From positions 124,001 through 188,000 of the forward strand of contig NZ_JABBGG010000003.1 of NCBI RefSeq assembly GCF_012927275.1: a DNA stretch of 64,000 nucleotides. Direction: 5' to 3'. The position numbers and the translations under genes are program-made. The notes under the pieces are model-generated. The model searched no databases. It had not been told where the DNA came from and was given only the letters and a program-made list of their open reading frames with translations. Source of the stretch: Massilia polaris (GTDB taxonomy: Bacteria; Pseudomonadota; Gammaproteobacteria; Burkholderiales; Burkholderiaceae_D). Within the stretch, counting starts at the first letter, position 1, and each line of letters starts with the position of its first letter. Below, piece after piece: positions 1-9,040 of the stretch.

Positions 1-108
1 ATGTGACGGATTTACATTAAAATGCAGCCCAGTTGGAATTTTCCGTCCTAAACGACGCAGCTTTCCACCGATGATCGTATCAACCTAAACCAGTCAGGAG
101 ACCCCCGC

Positions 109-1626
109 ATGAGCGGAGCCGCTACCACACCAAATCAGGAAGTCGTTATTCCCGAGTTCAAGCAGATGATGGGACACCCAGGTCCGCTTTGGATGTTATT
201 CATGACCGAATTCTGGGAGCGTTTCGCTTTCTACGGCATCCGTTGGGCGCTTGTGCTTTATATCGTCGCCCAGTTCCATGAAGGCGCAGGCACCGGCCAG
301 GCCGCCGCCAACCTGACCTATGGTTCCTACCTTGCACTGGTTTATGCCGGCGCGGTATTCGGCGGCTATGTCGCCGACCGCGTCATCGGTTACCAGCGTT
401 CGATCCTGATCGGCGCGCTGTTCATGGCGGCCGGCCTGTTCGCCATTACCATCCCCGACCCGAAGATCTTCAACCTGGGCCTGGCCACCATCATCGTCGG
501 TAACGGCATGTTCAAACCGAACATCTCGACCATGGTCGGCAAGCTGTACGCGCTGAACGACACCCGTCGCGATTCCGGCTTCACCATCTTCTACATGGGT
601 ATCAATGCCGGCGCGTTCGTCGCACCGATCCTGACCCAGGTCCTGGCACAGAAGATCTTCGGCACCGACGGCACCCCAGCATACAAGGTCGTGTTCTTCG
701 CGTCCGGCATCGGCATGCTGATCAGCCTCGTATGGTTCTACATCGGCCGCGCTTCGCTCAAGGGCATCGGCGCACCGGATGAAAGCGGCCAAAGCCGCAC
801 CCGCGCAATCATGGTCGCCGTTGGCGCACTGTTCGTCATCCCGCTGGTGTACTTCCTGCTCGCACTGGGCGCAGCCACGCTGCAGATCATCCTGAGCATC
901 ATGTTCGTCATCCTGGCGATCATGCTGATGATCGAAGGTATCCGCGAAGGCAAGATCGCGCGCGACAAGACCATCGCGATGATGATCATCTTTGCGTTCA
1001 ACATCCTGTTCTGGATGTTCTTCGAACAGGCGGGCAGCTCGTTCACCTTCCTGGCCGAGAACATCGTCGACCGTGTCGGCGCCCTTGGCATGGATGTCTT
1101 CCCGACCGCCTGGTTCCAGAGCGTGAACTCGGTCGCCATCATCGTCTGCGCACCGCTGATCGCATGGGTGTGGGTCGCCATGGGCCGCAAGAACGTCAAC
1201 CCGTCGATCCCGCGCAAATTCGGCCTGGGCATCCTGTTCAACGGCCTGGCTTTCGGCCTGCTGATGTATGCGCTGTCGTTCCTGGTTGATCCAACCTACG
1301 GCAAGATCCCGTTCTGGACCCTGTTCGCGGTCTACTGGATCCAGTCGATCGGTGAGCTGTGCCTGTCGCCTATCGGCCTGTCGATGGTCACCAAGCTGGC
1401 GCCAACGCGCCTGGTTGGCCTGGGCATGGGCGGCTGGTTCCTGTCGACCGGTATCGGCAACAACCTGTCGGGCATCTTCGCGAGCCACGTCAGCGGCGAG
1501 TCCGGCATGTCGGTCGCATCGGCGCTGTCGGGCTACACCTTCGGGTTCTGGTCGCTGATGGCCGGCGGCTTGATCCTGTTCCTGCTCGCACCGCAGATCC
1601 AGAAGCTGATGCACGGCGTGAAGTAA
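109..1626 (+). CDS. POT/PTR family proton-coupled peptide transporter
   Basis: Inner-membrane MFS protein that imports di- and tripeptides with protons. The family motif ExxERFxxYG is complete at residues 34-43 (TEFWERFAFYG region), and the second PTR2 signature FYMGINAG lies at 161-168, with GNGMFKPNIS at 131-140. At 505 aa with about a dozen or more hydrophobic segments it has the normal family length. The start is set by AGGAG at 96-100, eight bases before the ATG. The gene stands alone and ends at a strong hairpin terminator shared with the convergent LysR gene. Substrate specificity cannot be read from sequence. Confidence 0.93.
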   Translation: MSGAATTPNQEVVIPEFKQMMGHPGPLWMLFMTEFWERFAFYGIRWALVLYIVAQFHEGAGTGQAAANLTYGSYLALVYAGAVFGGYVADRVIGYQRSILIGALFMAAGLFAITIPDPKIFNLGLATIIVGNGMFKPNISTMVGKLYALNDTRRDSGFTIFYMGINAGAFVAPILTQVLAQKIFGTDGTPAYKVVFFASGIGMLISLVWFYIGRASLKGIGAPDESGQSRTRAIMVAVGALFVIPLVYFLLALGAATLQIILSIMFVILAIMLMIEGIREGKIARDKTIAMMIIFAFNILFWMFFEQAGSSFTFLAENIVDRVGALGMDVFPTAWFQSVNSVAIIVCAPLIAWVWVAMGRKNVNPSIPRKFGLGILFNGLAFGLLMYALSFLVDPTYGKIPFWTLFAVYWIQSIGELCLSPIGLSMVTKLAPTRLVGLGMGGWFLSTGIGNNLSGIFASHVSGESGMSVASALSGYTFGFWSLMAGGLILFLLAPQIQKLMHGVK

Positions 1627-1647
1627 TACATCGCCTGCATCGTAAAA

Positions 1648-1675
1648 ATGGCGGCCTTCGGGCCGCCATTTTTTT
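1648..1675. terminator. Bidirectional intrinsic terminator between the POT gene and lysR
   Basis: Nine-bp perfect stem (1648-1656 with 1661-1669), TTCG tetraloop, flanked by an A run on the left and a run of seven T (1669-1675) on the right. It can therefore stop transcription from both convergent genes. The stop codon of the LysR gene lies at its right edge. Confidence 0.88.
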
Positions 1676-2576
1676 ATCCGTTCTGTTCCAGCTGGCGCCG
1701 CATCTCGTCCATCTCGCCCACCAGCCAGGCGCGGAAGCGCTGCACCTTCGGCATGTTCTCCTTGCGTGGATTAACCAGGAAGCGGTAGCCATTGGCGAAC
1801 GGCGCGCTGCGGCAGTTGATCTGCCTGAGTGAGCCTTTCAGGATGTCCTGGCAGGCGATCCCGTACGCCACCAGCGCGATCCCCTGCCCCGCCACCGCGG
1901 CCTGCGCAAGCACGCCCCAGTGGCTGTACCCGCGCGAGAAATCGTATTTGCCTTTCAATGCGCGGTTCTCATTAAGCAGCTGAAGCCATGACTCCGGCGA
2001 CTTCTCGTACAGCAGCGGGAAGTTGGGCAGGTCCGCCAAGCTCAGTTCGGACTGGCCCGGCGCCAGTAAATCAGGGCTGTAGACGGCTATCAGGCGCTCG
2101 CGGAACAGCAAGGCAGGGTCGCCGTCGCCGACCGGTCCGTAGCGCACCGCGACGTCGGTCGCATCATCCTCGAGATCGACCGGCGCATCGTTCGAATCGA
2201 GGCGGATGTCCAGCTCCGGATACAGCTTGGTGAATCGGTGCATGCGCGGCACCAGCCACTTGATCGCAAACGAGTGGGTCGTCGAAATGCGCAGTACCGA
2301 TTCCTCGCTGCCCGCCTGCAGCGCGCCGATCTTTGCGCGCAGCTCACCCAGCATGCGGCCCACCGCGATCGCCAGTTCCTGCCCCTTTTCCGTCAGCGTC
2401 ACGTGGCGCGGGTGGCGGATGAACAGCGCGAACCCGAGGTTTTCTTCCAGGTGACGGACCTGCTGGCTGATCGCCGCCGGAGTCTTGTGCAGCTCTTGCG
2501 CCGCCAGCTTGAAACTGCCCCAGCGCGCCGCGCAATCGAAATCGATCAGCCCCGAGAGACTGCGTACCGGTTTCAC
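1674..2576 (-). CDS. LysR-type transcriptional regulator (GcvA-like)
   Basis: 300-aa LysR regulator: N-terminal winged helix-turn-helix at about residues 10-65 (SFKLAAQELHKTPAAISQQV, followed by RHLEENLG) and a periplasmic-binding-like effector domain from about residue 95. The start used is a GTG at 2576-2574 with no clear Shine-Dalgarno sequence. The gene is divergent from the epimerase at 2681, with 104 bp between them, the usual arrangement for a LysR protein controlling its neighbour and itself. The target is thus most likely the epimerase gene, but this is inference. The effector is unknown. Confidence 0.9.
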   Translation of the reverse strand: MKPVRSLSGLIDFDCAARWGSFKLAAQELHKTPAAISQQVRHLEENLGFALFIRHPRHVTLTEKGQELAIAVGRMLGELRAKIGALQAGSEESVLRISTTHSFAIKWLVPRMHRFTKLYPELDIRLDSNDAPVDLEDDATDVAVRYGPVGDGDPALLFRERLIAVYSPDLLAPGQSELSLADLPNFPLLYEKSPESWLQLLNENRALKGKYDFSRGYSHWGVLAQAAVAGQGIALVAYGIACQDILKGSLRQINCRSAPFANGYRFLVNPRKENMPKVQRFRAWLVGEMDEMRRQLEQNG

Positions 2577-2680
2577 AATCGCCCCATGGATAAGTTTTTC
2601 TTAGTCAATGCCATAATTTTTATCGGTTGATCAATTTCCATCATAAGCAGAAAATATACGCGATCCAACCAGGAAATGCC

Positions 2681-3610
2681 ATGCACAAGAATATATTGGT
2701 GATGGGCGGCACTCGCCATGTCGGCAAGCTGCTCGTCCAGAAACTCGTCAATGCAGGCCACCGGGTCACTATCGCCACGCGCGGCCGCGCGCCCGACCCT
2801 TTCGGCGAGCGCATCAAGCGTATCCGCGTCGACCGGCGCGATGAAGCAGGCATGCGCCGCGCGTTTGCGGGAATCGAAGGCTACGACGTCGTCTACGACC
2901 AGATGTGTTACAGCCCGCTGGACGCCGCGATCGCGGTGCGCGTATTTTCAGGGCGCGTGAAGCGCTACATCATGGCCTCGACGGTCGACGTGTACCGTGG
3001 CCTGATGGAAAACCAGGACAGCCCGTACGCCGAGACCGACCTGAATGTACTCGGGCAGATGATCGACACGCGCTACCCATGGCACGATCCGTCGCGCGCG
3101 GTGGAAAGCTACGTCGCAGGCAAGCTGCAGGCCGAGGCCTACCTGTACCGCGACGGCACACTGCCGCTGGTTACCGCGCGAATTGGCCACGTACTTGCCG
3201 GCCCCGAGGACTTTACCGGGCGCCTGGCGCACTATGTCGACCTGGTTCGCCTGCGCGCACCGCTGCGCTACACGAACGCCGCGGCGGCGAGTTCGTTCAT
3301 CGACGGCCACGCCGCCAGCAGCTTCCTGGCGTGGGCAGGGTCGCAGGACTTCACCGGCCCGATCAATGCTGCCTGCGATGGCGGCATGTCGGCCTTCGAC
3401 CTGCTCCACCGCGCAGGGCGCGCGCTCGATGAACCGGTGAGCGCCATCCCGGCCGCGAAAGCGGGACCCGCGGGCGAATTAAGCCCGTTCGACTACCCTC
3501 ATCCGCTGATGCTGGACACCAGCCGCGCGGCGCGCCTCGGCTATCGCTTCGGCCATATCGACGAGTGGGCCGACGACATCATCCGCCAGCACGACCTCGC
3601 CTTCGTCTGA
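2681..3610 (+). CDS. NAD-dependent epimerase/dehydratase family protein
   Basis: Atypical short-chain dehydrogenase of 309 aa. The N-terminal Rossmann motif reads GGTRHVG right after the first beta strand, and a YVAGK sequence matches the YxxxK catalytic pair of extended SDRs. An in-frame ATG 54 bases upstream exists, but the start at 2681 has AGGAAA at 2671-2676 and begins directly with the Rossmann strand (MHKNILVMGG), so I chose it. Substrate unknown; similar bacterial proteins act on nucleotide sugars or are of unknown role. It is divergent from lysR and ends at a hairpin terminator. Confidence 0.85.
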   Translation: MHKNILVMGGTRHVGKLLVQKLVNAGHRVTIATRGRAPDPFGERIKRIRVDRRDEAGMRRAFAGIEGYDVVYDQMCYSPLDAAIAVRVFSGRVKRYIMASTVDVYRGLMENQDSPYAETDLNVLGQMIDTRYPWHDPSRAVESYVAGKLQAEAYLYRDGTLPLVTARIGHVLAGPEDFTGRLAHYVDLVRLRAPLRYTNAAAASSFIDGHAASSFLAWAGSQDFTGPINAACDGGMSAFDLLHRAGRALDEPVSAIPAAKAGPAGELSPFDYPHPLMLDTSRAARLGYRFGHIDEWADDIIRQHDLAFV

Positions 3611-3626
3611 CCGACGGCACAAAATG

Positions 3627-3652
3627 AAAACGGGCGCTTTCGCGCCCGTTTT
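3627..3652. terminator. Bidirectional intrinsic terminator
   Basis: Stem AAAACGGGCGC paired with GCGCCCGTTTT-type arms (3627-3637 with 3642-3652) around a four-base loop. The A and T tracts on the two sides let it serve both the epimerase gene and the convergent OPT transporter gene. Confidence 0.85.
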
Positions 3653-3672
3653 GCATTCCGGCCTGAATCGCT

Positions 3673-5931
3673 TTAAACCTTGAGTTTCTTCTCGCGCGCG
3701 ATCCAGTACAGCAGCACGACCAGTCCCGCGTACGGCAACAGCGACAGCCAGTCGGAGCTTGCGCCCGCATAGAACGGGTTGTACGCCTCCGCCCACTTCA
3801 TCATCGTGGTATCGAAATCGGTCAGCACGCCCGCCGTGATGGCGATGACGATGCCGGCCAGCGCGCCGCCTGCGATGTAGCCCGATGCCAGCAAGGTGCC
3901 AGAACTACGGTCGCCCGCGGCTTGCTGCTCTTCCGGCGTCATCGACGCGATATGCGGCAGCTGGTTATTGCGGCGGTCGACCAGCCAGCGGATAAAGCCG
4001 CCAACCGCGATCGGCGCCGTCGACACCAGCGGAAGGTAGACGCCCACCGAGAAGGCAAGCGACTGCACGCCCGCCATTTCGAGCACGACGGCGATCATCA
4101 CGCCAAGCAGCACCAGCGTCCACGGAAGCTGCTGGTCGAGGATACCCTTGATGATGTAAGACATCAGCACCGCCTTTGGCGCATCGAACTTCTTCACCTC
4201 AGAGCCGTCCGGGCGCTTGGTGTGGGTGCCGTTAATGCCCGGGTCGACCAGGTAAGCCAGTTCGCCATTGGCGTTGACGAGGTATTTACCCGCCGGGCCG
4301 CCGACGGTGTCGGTCTTCTGCCAGACCTTGTAGGTATTGCTGTCGGTCGCCGCTTGCGGCCCCTGCAGCTGCGCGGTCGCGGTCAGCTTGCTGGCGTCGA
4401 CCTTCAGGCCAGGCGCCACTTGCGCCGCCGGCACGTAGACCGTGCTGGCGTCATTCAGCTTGAGCAGGATCGGGCCGAGGATCAGCGCCGACGCGAACGC
4501 GCCGCACAGGATCGCGTACTGCTGCAGTTTTGGCGTTGCGCCTACCAGGAAGCCGGTCTTCAGGTCTTGCGACGTGGTGCCCGCGTTACTTGCCGCGATA
4601 CAGACGATCGCGCCAACCGACAGCGCCGTCACGTAGTACTGGCCGCCGGTCCATCCCATGAACAGGAAGATCAGGCAGGTGAACAGCAAAGTCGCCACCG
4701 CCATCCCCGAAATCGGGTTCGACGACGAGCCCACTTCACCGGTCAGGCGCGACGACACGGTCGCGAACAGGAAACCGAACACCAGGATCAGCAGCGCGCC
4801 CAGCAGGTTCATATGCAGCGGGGTGGCGACCGTAATGATGGCGATGATCGCGAGGCAGCCGATGACGACCCATTTAAGCGGGATGTCGCGGTCCGTACGC
4901 ACCGATTCGTCTGCTGCGCTGCCCTTGCCCATGCCGGACAAGCCGCCTTTCAGGCCGTTCCAGATGGTCGGCATCGAGCGCACCAGGCTAATCAGGCCGC
5001 CGGCTGCAACAGCGCCGGCACCGATGTACAGGACGTAGGCGCTGCGGATATCGTTGGCGTTCATATCCTTGATCAGCATGGTGCCCGGCGATACAGGGAC
5101 CGTGAGCAGCTCGCCGAAGAATTTGATCATCGGGATCAAGAGCAGGTACGACAGCACGCCGCCGGCCGCCATGGTCGCGGCAATGCGCGGGCCGATGATG
5201 TAGCCCACGCCAAGCAGCTCCGGCGACAGTTCGGCGCCGACGGAACCCGCCTTCAGCGGCGCGCCGAACTCGAAGTTGGCCGTGTCCTTCCAGCCCTTGA
5301 ACGAGATATTGCCAACCTTGTACAGCAGGCCGAGGCCGAAGCCGCCGAAGATAATCGCGGCGCGGCGTTTGGCGGTGCGCGCCTCATCCGAACCCGCTTC
5401 GCGGATTTCGCCCGCCGCTGCGCGCGACGTTTCGGTAGCGGCGGCCTTCAGCACCTCGGCGCACGCGGTGCCTTCCGGGTATTTCAGCTGATAATGCTGG
5501 TCCACGATCATGGTGCGGCGCATCGGGATCATCATCAGGATGCCGAGCAGGCCGCCCAGCACGCCCACCAGCATCACGCGCGAGATCTCGAGGTCGAAGC
5601 CGAGGATCAGAATCGCCGGCATGGTCACGCCCAGGCCGAACGCGATCGACTCGCCCGCCGAACCGGCGGTCTGGGTAATACTGTTTTCGAGGATCGTCGA
5701 ATCGCGCCCGCCCATCTTTTTGGCGAGGCCGAACAGGGTAATCGCGATGACCGCCACGGGAATCGAGGCGCTGACCGTCAGGCCCACCTTGAGCACGAGG
5801 TAAAGCGACGAGGCGCCGAACACCATGCCGAGCAGGATGCCCATGGCCAGTGCGCGGAAGGTCATCTCTGGAAGGTGCGCCGAGGCAGGTATGTACGGCT
5901 TGACCGGGCTACGGGTCGGATCGTATGGCAT
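3673..5931 (-). CDS. OPT family oligopeptide transporter
   Basis: 752-aa polytopic inner-membrane transporter of the oligopeptide transporter (OPT) family, with many hydrophobic helices throughout. Family landmarks include NSITQTAGSAGESIAFG near the N-terminus and TSQDLKTGFLVGATPKLQQ in the middle. The open frame runs 25 codons further upstream, but the ATG at 5931 is preceded by AAGGA eight bases away and starts with MPYDPTRSP, whereas the extension has no such signal. Known family substrates are oligopeptides or metal chelates; this one cannot be assigned. A second peptide transporter (POT) lies 2 kb away, but the two are separate transcription units. Confidence 0.9.
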   Translation of the reverse strand: MPYDPTRSPVKPYIPASAHLPEMTFRALAMGILLGMVFGASSLYLVLKVGLTVSASIPVAVIAITLFGLAKKMGGRDSTILENSITQTAGSAGESIAFGLGVTMPAILILGFDLEISRVMLVGVLGGLLGILMMIPMRRTMIVDQHYQLKYPEGTACAEVLKAAATETSRAAAGEIREAGSDEARTAKRRAAIIFGGFGLGLLYKVGNISFKGWKDTANFEFGAPLKAGSVGAELSPELLGVGYIIGPRIAATMAAGGVLSYLLLIPMIKFFGELLTVPVSPGTMLIKDMNANDIRSAYVLYIGAGAVAAGGLISLVRSMPTIWNGLKGGLSGMGKGSAADESVRTDRDIPLKWVVIGCLAIIAIITVATPLHMNLLGALLILVFGFLFATVSSRLTGEVGSSSNPISGMAVATLLFTCLIFLFMGWTGGQYYVTALSVGAIVCIAASNAGTTSQDLKTGFLVGATPKLQQYAILCGAFASALILGPILLKLNDASTVYVPAAQVAPGLKVDASKLTATAQLQGPQAATDSNTYKVWQKTDTVGGPAGKYLVNANGELAYLVDPGINGTHTKRPDGSEVKKFDAPKAVLMSYIIKGILDQQLPWTLVLLGVMIAVVLEMAGVQSLAFSVGVYLPLVSTAPIAVGGFIRWLVDRRNNQLPHIASMTPEEQQAAGDRSSGTLLASGYIAGGALAGIVIAITAGVLTDFDTTMMKWAEAYNPFYAGASSDWLSLLPYAGLVVLLYWIAREKKLKV

Positions 5932-6016
5932 GAAGACAGTCCTTGAAGGATTTTTTTCGCAGGCGTGACTATCGCACAAGCCTGCCCGCATGGAAAGCGG
6001 CGGCATACCAATCGAC

Positions 6017-6022
6017 TATAAT
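6017..6022 (+). promoter_or_regulatory. Putative -10 box for the PBP1A gene
   Basis: A perfect TATAAT lies 46 bases upstream of the TTG proposed as the start of the PBP1A gene. No good -35 hexamer sits at the standard distance. The box falls inside the longer open frame that begins at 5990, which argues that the true start codon is downstream. Confidence 0.45.
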
Positions 6023-6067
6023 TCGCCCGACCAAGGCGACCCCGCCGACGCTTCCAGAGAGTGCAGC

Positions 6068-8419
6068 TTGAGAATTTCTTCCCGCCTGGCGCAAAAGCGA
6101 TCTACCGGCACAAACCGCGGTTTCATCCTGATCATCCTGATCATCCTGCTCTTGCTGCTGGCTGGCGCCGCCGCCGCCGGCTGGTTCCTGTGGTCGATCG
6201 CGAAGAATGTGCCCGAGATCGATGCGGTCACCGATTACAAGCCGAAGATCCCGCTGCGTATTTACACTGCCGACCAGGTGCTGATCGGCGAATTCGGCGT
6301 CGAGCGCCGCGACTTCGTGCCGATCGCGCAGATGCCGGACCTGATGAAGAAGGCCGTGCTGGCAATCGAGGACACGCGCTTCTATGAACACGGCGGCATC
6401 GACTGGATCCGTGCGATGGGTGCGGCCAAAGCCAACCTCCAGGGCGGCTTCCGCGAGGGTGCCTCGACCATCACCATGCAGGTGGCGCGCACCTTCTTCC
6501 TGTCGCGCGAAAAAATCGTGTCGCGCAAGCTGACCGAAATCGCCCTGGCGCTGAAGATCGAAAAGGCGCTCTCGAAGGACCAGATCCTCGAGCTGTACAT
6601 GAACCAGATTTACCTGGGCCAGCGCGCCTACGGTTTCTCCAGCGCGGCGCGCGCCTACTTCGGCAAGCGGCTCGACCAGTTGTCGGTCGGCGAAATCGCC
6701 ATGCTCGCGGGCCTTCCGCAGAATCCTTCGCGCCACAATCCCGCGGTCAACCTGAAGCGCGCCACCCAGCGCCAGCATGCCGTCCTCAAGCGCATGTATG
6801 AACTCGATTACGTCACCGAATCCCAGTACCGCCAGGCGCTCGACCAGCCGGTACGGGTCAAGCCCGGCGGCCAGCAGTTCGCCACCCACGCCGAATATGT
6901 GGCCGAACTGGCGCGGCAGGCGGTCTACGAGCAGTTCCAGGACGAGGCCTACACCTCCGGCATCCGCGTGACCACGACGATCCTGTCGCACGACCAGGAC
7001 GCGGCCTACGAATCGGTACGGCGCAACGTGCTGGCGTACGACCAGCGCCATGGCTACCGGGGCCCCGAGGGCTTCATCGACTTGCCGTCCGATCCCGCCG
7101 AGCGCGACATCGCCATCGACGAGGCGCTGCAGAAGCGCCCCTCTTCCGACGGCCTGATCCCTGCGGTCGTCACGGCCGTGTCGCCACGCGAAGTGAGCGT
7201 CGAAACGCAGGGTGGCGATTCGCTCGGCATCAGCGGCGCCGGCCTGCGCTTCGTCGCGCAGGCATTGCCTGAAAAGGCGAAGGCCTCGATCCGGCTGCGT
7301 CCCGGCGCGCTGGTGCGCGTCATGCAGGACAGCCGCAAGGCGTGGTCGATCGTGCAGGTGCCCCAGGTAGCGGCGGCGTTCGTCGCGCTCGACCAGAACA
7401 CCGGCGCATACCGCGCGCTGGTTGGCGGCTTCGACTTCAACCTGCACAAGTTCAACCACGTCACCCAGGCCTGGCGCCAGCCCGGGTCCGCGATCAAGCC
7501 GTTCGTGTATTCGGCGGCGCTGGAAAAAGGCTATTCGCCGGGCACGATGATCCTCGACGAAGCCCTCGACCTTCCCGGTGAGAACGCGGGCGCCACCTGG
7601 TCGCCGCAGAACGACGACGGCAAATTCGATGGCGCGGTATCGATGCGCGATTCGCTCGCCCATTCGAAGAACGTGACCACGGTGCGCCTGCTGCGCGCGG
7701 TGTCGGTGCCGTACGCGCACGAATATCTCGGCAGGTTCGGCTTCGACCGTACCCGCCATCCAAAGAACCTGACGCTGGCCCTCGGCACCGGCGCCGTGAC
7801 GCCGCTCCAGATGGCGGGAGGCTACGCCGTCTTTGCCAATGGCGGTTATTCGGTACAGCCTTACCTGATCGCGAAAATCCAGGACGCCAGCGGCGCGGTG
7901 ATCAAGGAGTTCACGCGCCCCGCTGCGCCGCCCGAAAACCAGCGCGTGATCGACCAGCGCAATGCCTTCGTGGTCGACACCATGCTGCGCGCGGTAACGT
8001 CATACGGGACCGGTGCTGCGGCCGGAGCGCGCCTTGGTCGCACCGACATCTCCGGCAAGACCGGCACGACGAGCGATGCGATCGACGGCTGGTTCGCCGG
8101 ATATGGCGGCGACGTGGTCGCGGTGGCGTGGATGGGCTATGACGAGCCGAAGTCGCTGGGCGGGCGCGAGTTCGGCGCCACCTTGTCGCTGCCAATCTGG
8201 ATCGACTATATGAAGGCTGCCATCGCCAGGCGTCCCGTCCACGCGCGGGAAGCGCCCGAAGGCGTGATGCAGGAAGCCGGCGACTGGATCTATTCCGAAT
8301 ACGCAGGGCTCGACGACTTCAGGTCCATCGACATTACGCCTTTGCCCGAAAGCCCGCCTGCCGAGCCGGAGGAGGAGCAGGATCCGCCGCCGCCGTCCGA
8401 GCCTGGGCCGGACAATTAA
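6068..8419 (+). CDS. mrcA: Penicillin-binding protein 1A, bifunctional transglycosylase/transpeptidase
   Basis: Class A PBP of 783 aa that polymerises glycan strands and cross-links peptides in the periplasm. After one transmembrane helix (about 18-44) comes the GT51 domain with catalytic Glu101 in EDTRFYEHGG. The transpeptidase domain has nucleophile Ser474 in SAIK, SKN at 533-535 and KTGT at 664-667. All catalytic motifs are intact. The C-terminus is Pro/Glu-rich. The frame is open from an ATG at 5990, but a TATAAT at 6017 lies inside that extension and the TTG at 6068 follows a purine-rich stretch, so I place the start there; the N-terminus is the uncertain part. It is divergent from the OPT gene. 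Confidence 0.92.
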   Translation: MRISSRLAQKRSTGTNRGFILIILIILLLLLAGAAAAGWFLWSIAKNVPEIDAVTDYKPKIPLRIYTADQVLIGEFGVERRDFVPIAQMPDLMKKAVLAIEDTRFYEHGGIDWIRAMGAAKANLQGGFREGASTITMQVARTFFLSREKIVSRKLTEIALALKIEKALSKDQILELYMNQIYLGQRAYGFSSAARAYFGKRLDQLSVGEIAMLAGLPQNPSRHNPAVNLKRATQRQHAVLKRMYELDYVTESQYRQALDQPVRVKPGGQQFATHAEYVAELARQAVYEQFQDEAYTSGIRVTTTILSHDQDAAYESVRRNVLAYDQRHGYRGPEGFIDLPSDPAERDIAIDEALQKRPSSDGLIPAVVTAVSPREVSVETQGGDSLGISGAGLRFVAQALPEKAKASIRLRPGALVRVMQDSRKAWSIVQVPQVAAAFVALDQNTGAYRALVGGFDFNLHKFNHVTQAWRQPGSAIKPFVYSAALEKGYSPGTMILDEALDLPGENAGATWSPQNDDGKFDGAVSMRDSLAHSKNVTTVRLLRAVSVPYAHEYLGRFGFDRTRHPKNLTLALGTGAVTPLQMAGGYAVFANGGYSVQPYLIAKIQDASGAVIKEFTRPAAPPENQRVIDQRNAFVVDTMLRAVTSYGTGAAAGARLGRTDISGKTGTTSDAIDGWFAGYGGDVVAVAWMGYDEPKSLGGREFGATLSLPIWIDYMKAAIARRPVHAREAPEGVMQEAGDWIYSEYAGLDDFRSIDITPLPESPPAEPEEEQDPPPPSEPGPDN

Positions 8420-8492
8420 CGTGGCTTTGCACCTGCAGTACGCGGGCGCGCGCCTGCACCCTCCCCCTTATCCGGATCGGCGAACGCCTCGC

Positions 8493-8879
8493 TCAGCGGG
8501 GTGCGCCGGCGCCCGGCCCCGGCCTGTTCGCACTGGCCGCCAGGTGCGGATCGGGCAGCATCAGCGGATCGCGCAGCTTGATGATCTGCTCCAGCCCGTC
8601 GCTGTCGACGACCCGGATGCTGTTCAGGCTGACGCCGTCCCGGTCGACCCAGATTTCTGTCACATTGGGAATATTGTGCTCCCAGCGCTCCAGCATTATT
8701 TCCAACAATTCACTCTTGTGGTCATAGGTGATGCCGTTCAGCGGCGCAAACCGCGATTCGACCTGCGCTCCCAGCGAAAGCGACTCGACGTCAATCTCCG
8801 CCTGCTTACCGGTCAGCATCTTTGACATTGAATCAAAGTATGTTGCCCAAGACGCCTTGTCCAGTTTTTCGATGCTCAT
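8493..8879 (-). CDS. DUF5335 family protein
   Basis: 128-aa cytoplasmic protein of unknown function that I recognise as DUF5335 by its layout: KLDKASWATYFD at the start, a central KQAEIDVESLSLG segment and the closing block QIIKLRDPLMLP. No signal peptide, membrane segment or catalytic motif is visible. The start has a full AGGAGGT Shine-Dalgarno sequence six bases upstream, so it is probably well translated. It is convergent with PBP1A and divergent from the 5'-nucleotidase gene. The last 20 residues, rich in Pro, Gly and Ala, lie beyond the conserved region. Confidence 0.8.
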   Translation of the reverse strand: MSIEKLDKASWATYFDSMSKMLTGKQAEIDVESLSLGAQVESRFAPLNGITYDHKSELLEIMLERWEHNIPNVTEIWVDRDGVSLNSIRVVDSDGLEQIIKLRDPLMLPDPHLAASANRPGPGAGAPR

Positions 8880-9040
8880 GGTGACCTCCTTGCGTAATAC
8901 TTACACTGTATACTTCGACCCGGCGCGCTGCCGAAAATTCCACAGGTGAGCGCAGACCGCGTCCGGCTGCTGCGGGCCCCGTAAGGTAGAATTGCCCTTC
9001 GACACACGCGTGCACATAAAATCAACAGCAAGGACGATGA

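Noticed and set aside
3922-5946. 674-codon open frame antisense to the OPT transporter
   Set aside because: Composition rich in Arg, His, Gln and Asp, no domain or start signal; a mirror of the real membrane protein gene.
5969-7759. 596-codon minus-strand frame opposite PBP1A
   Set aside because: Shadow of the PBP1A coding strand; no recognisable motif.
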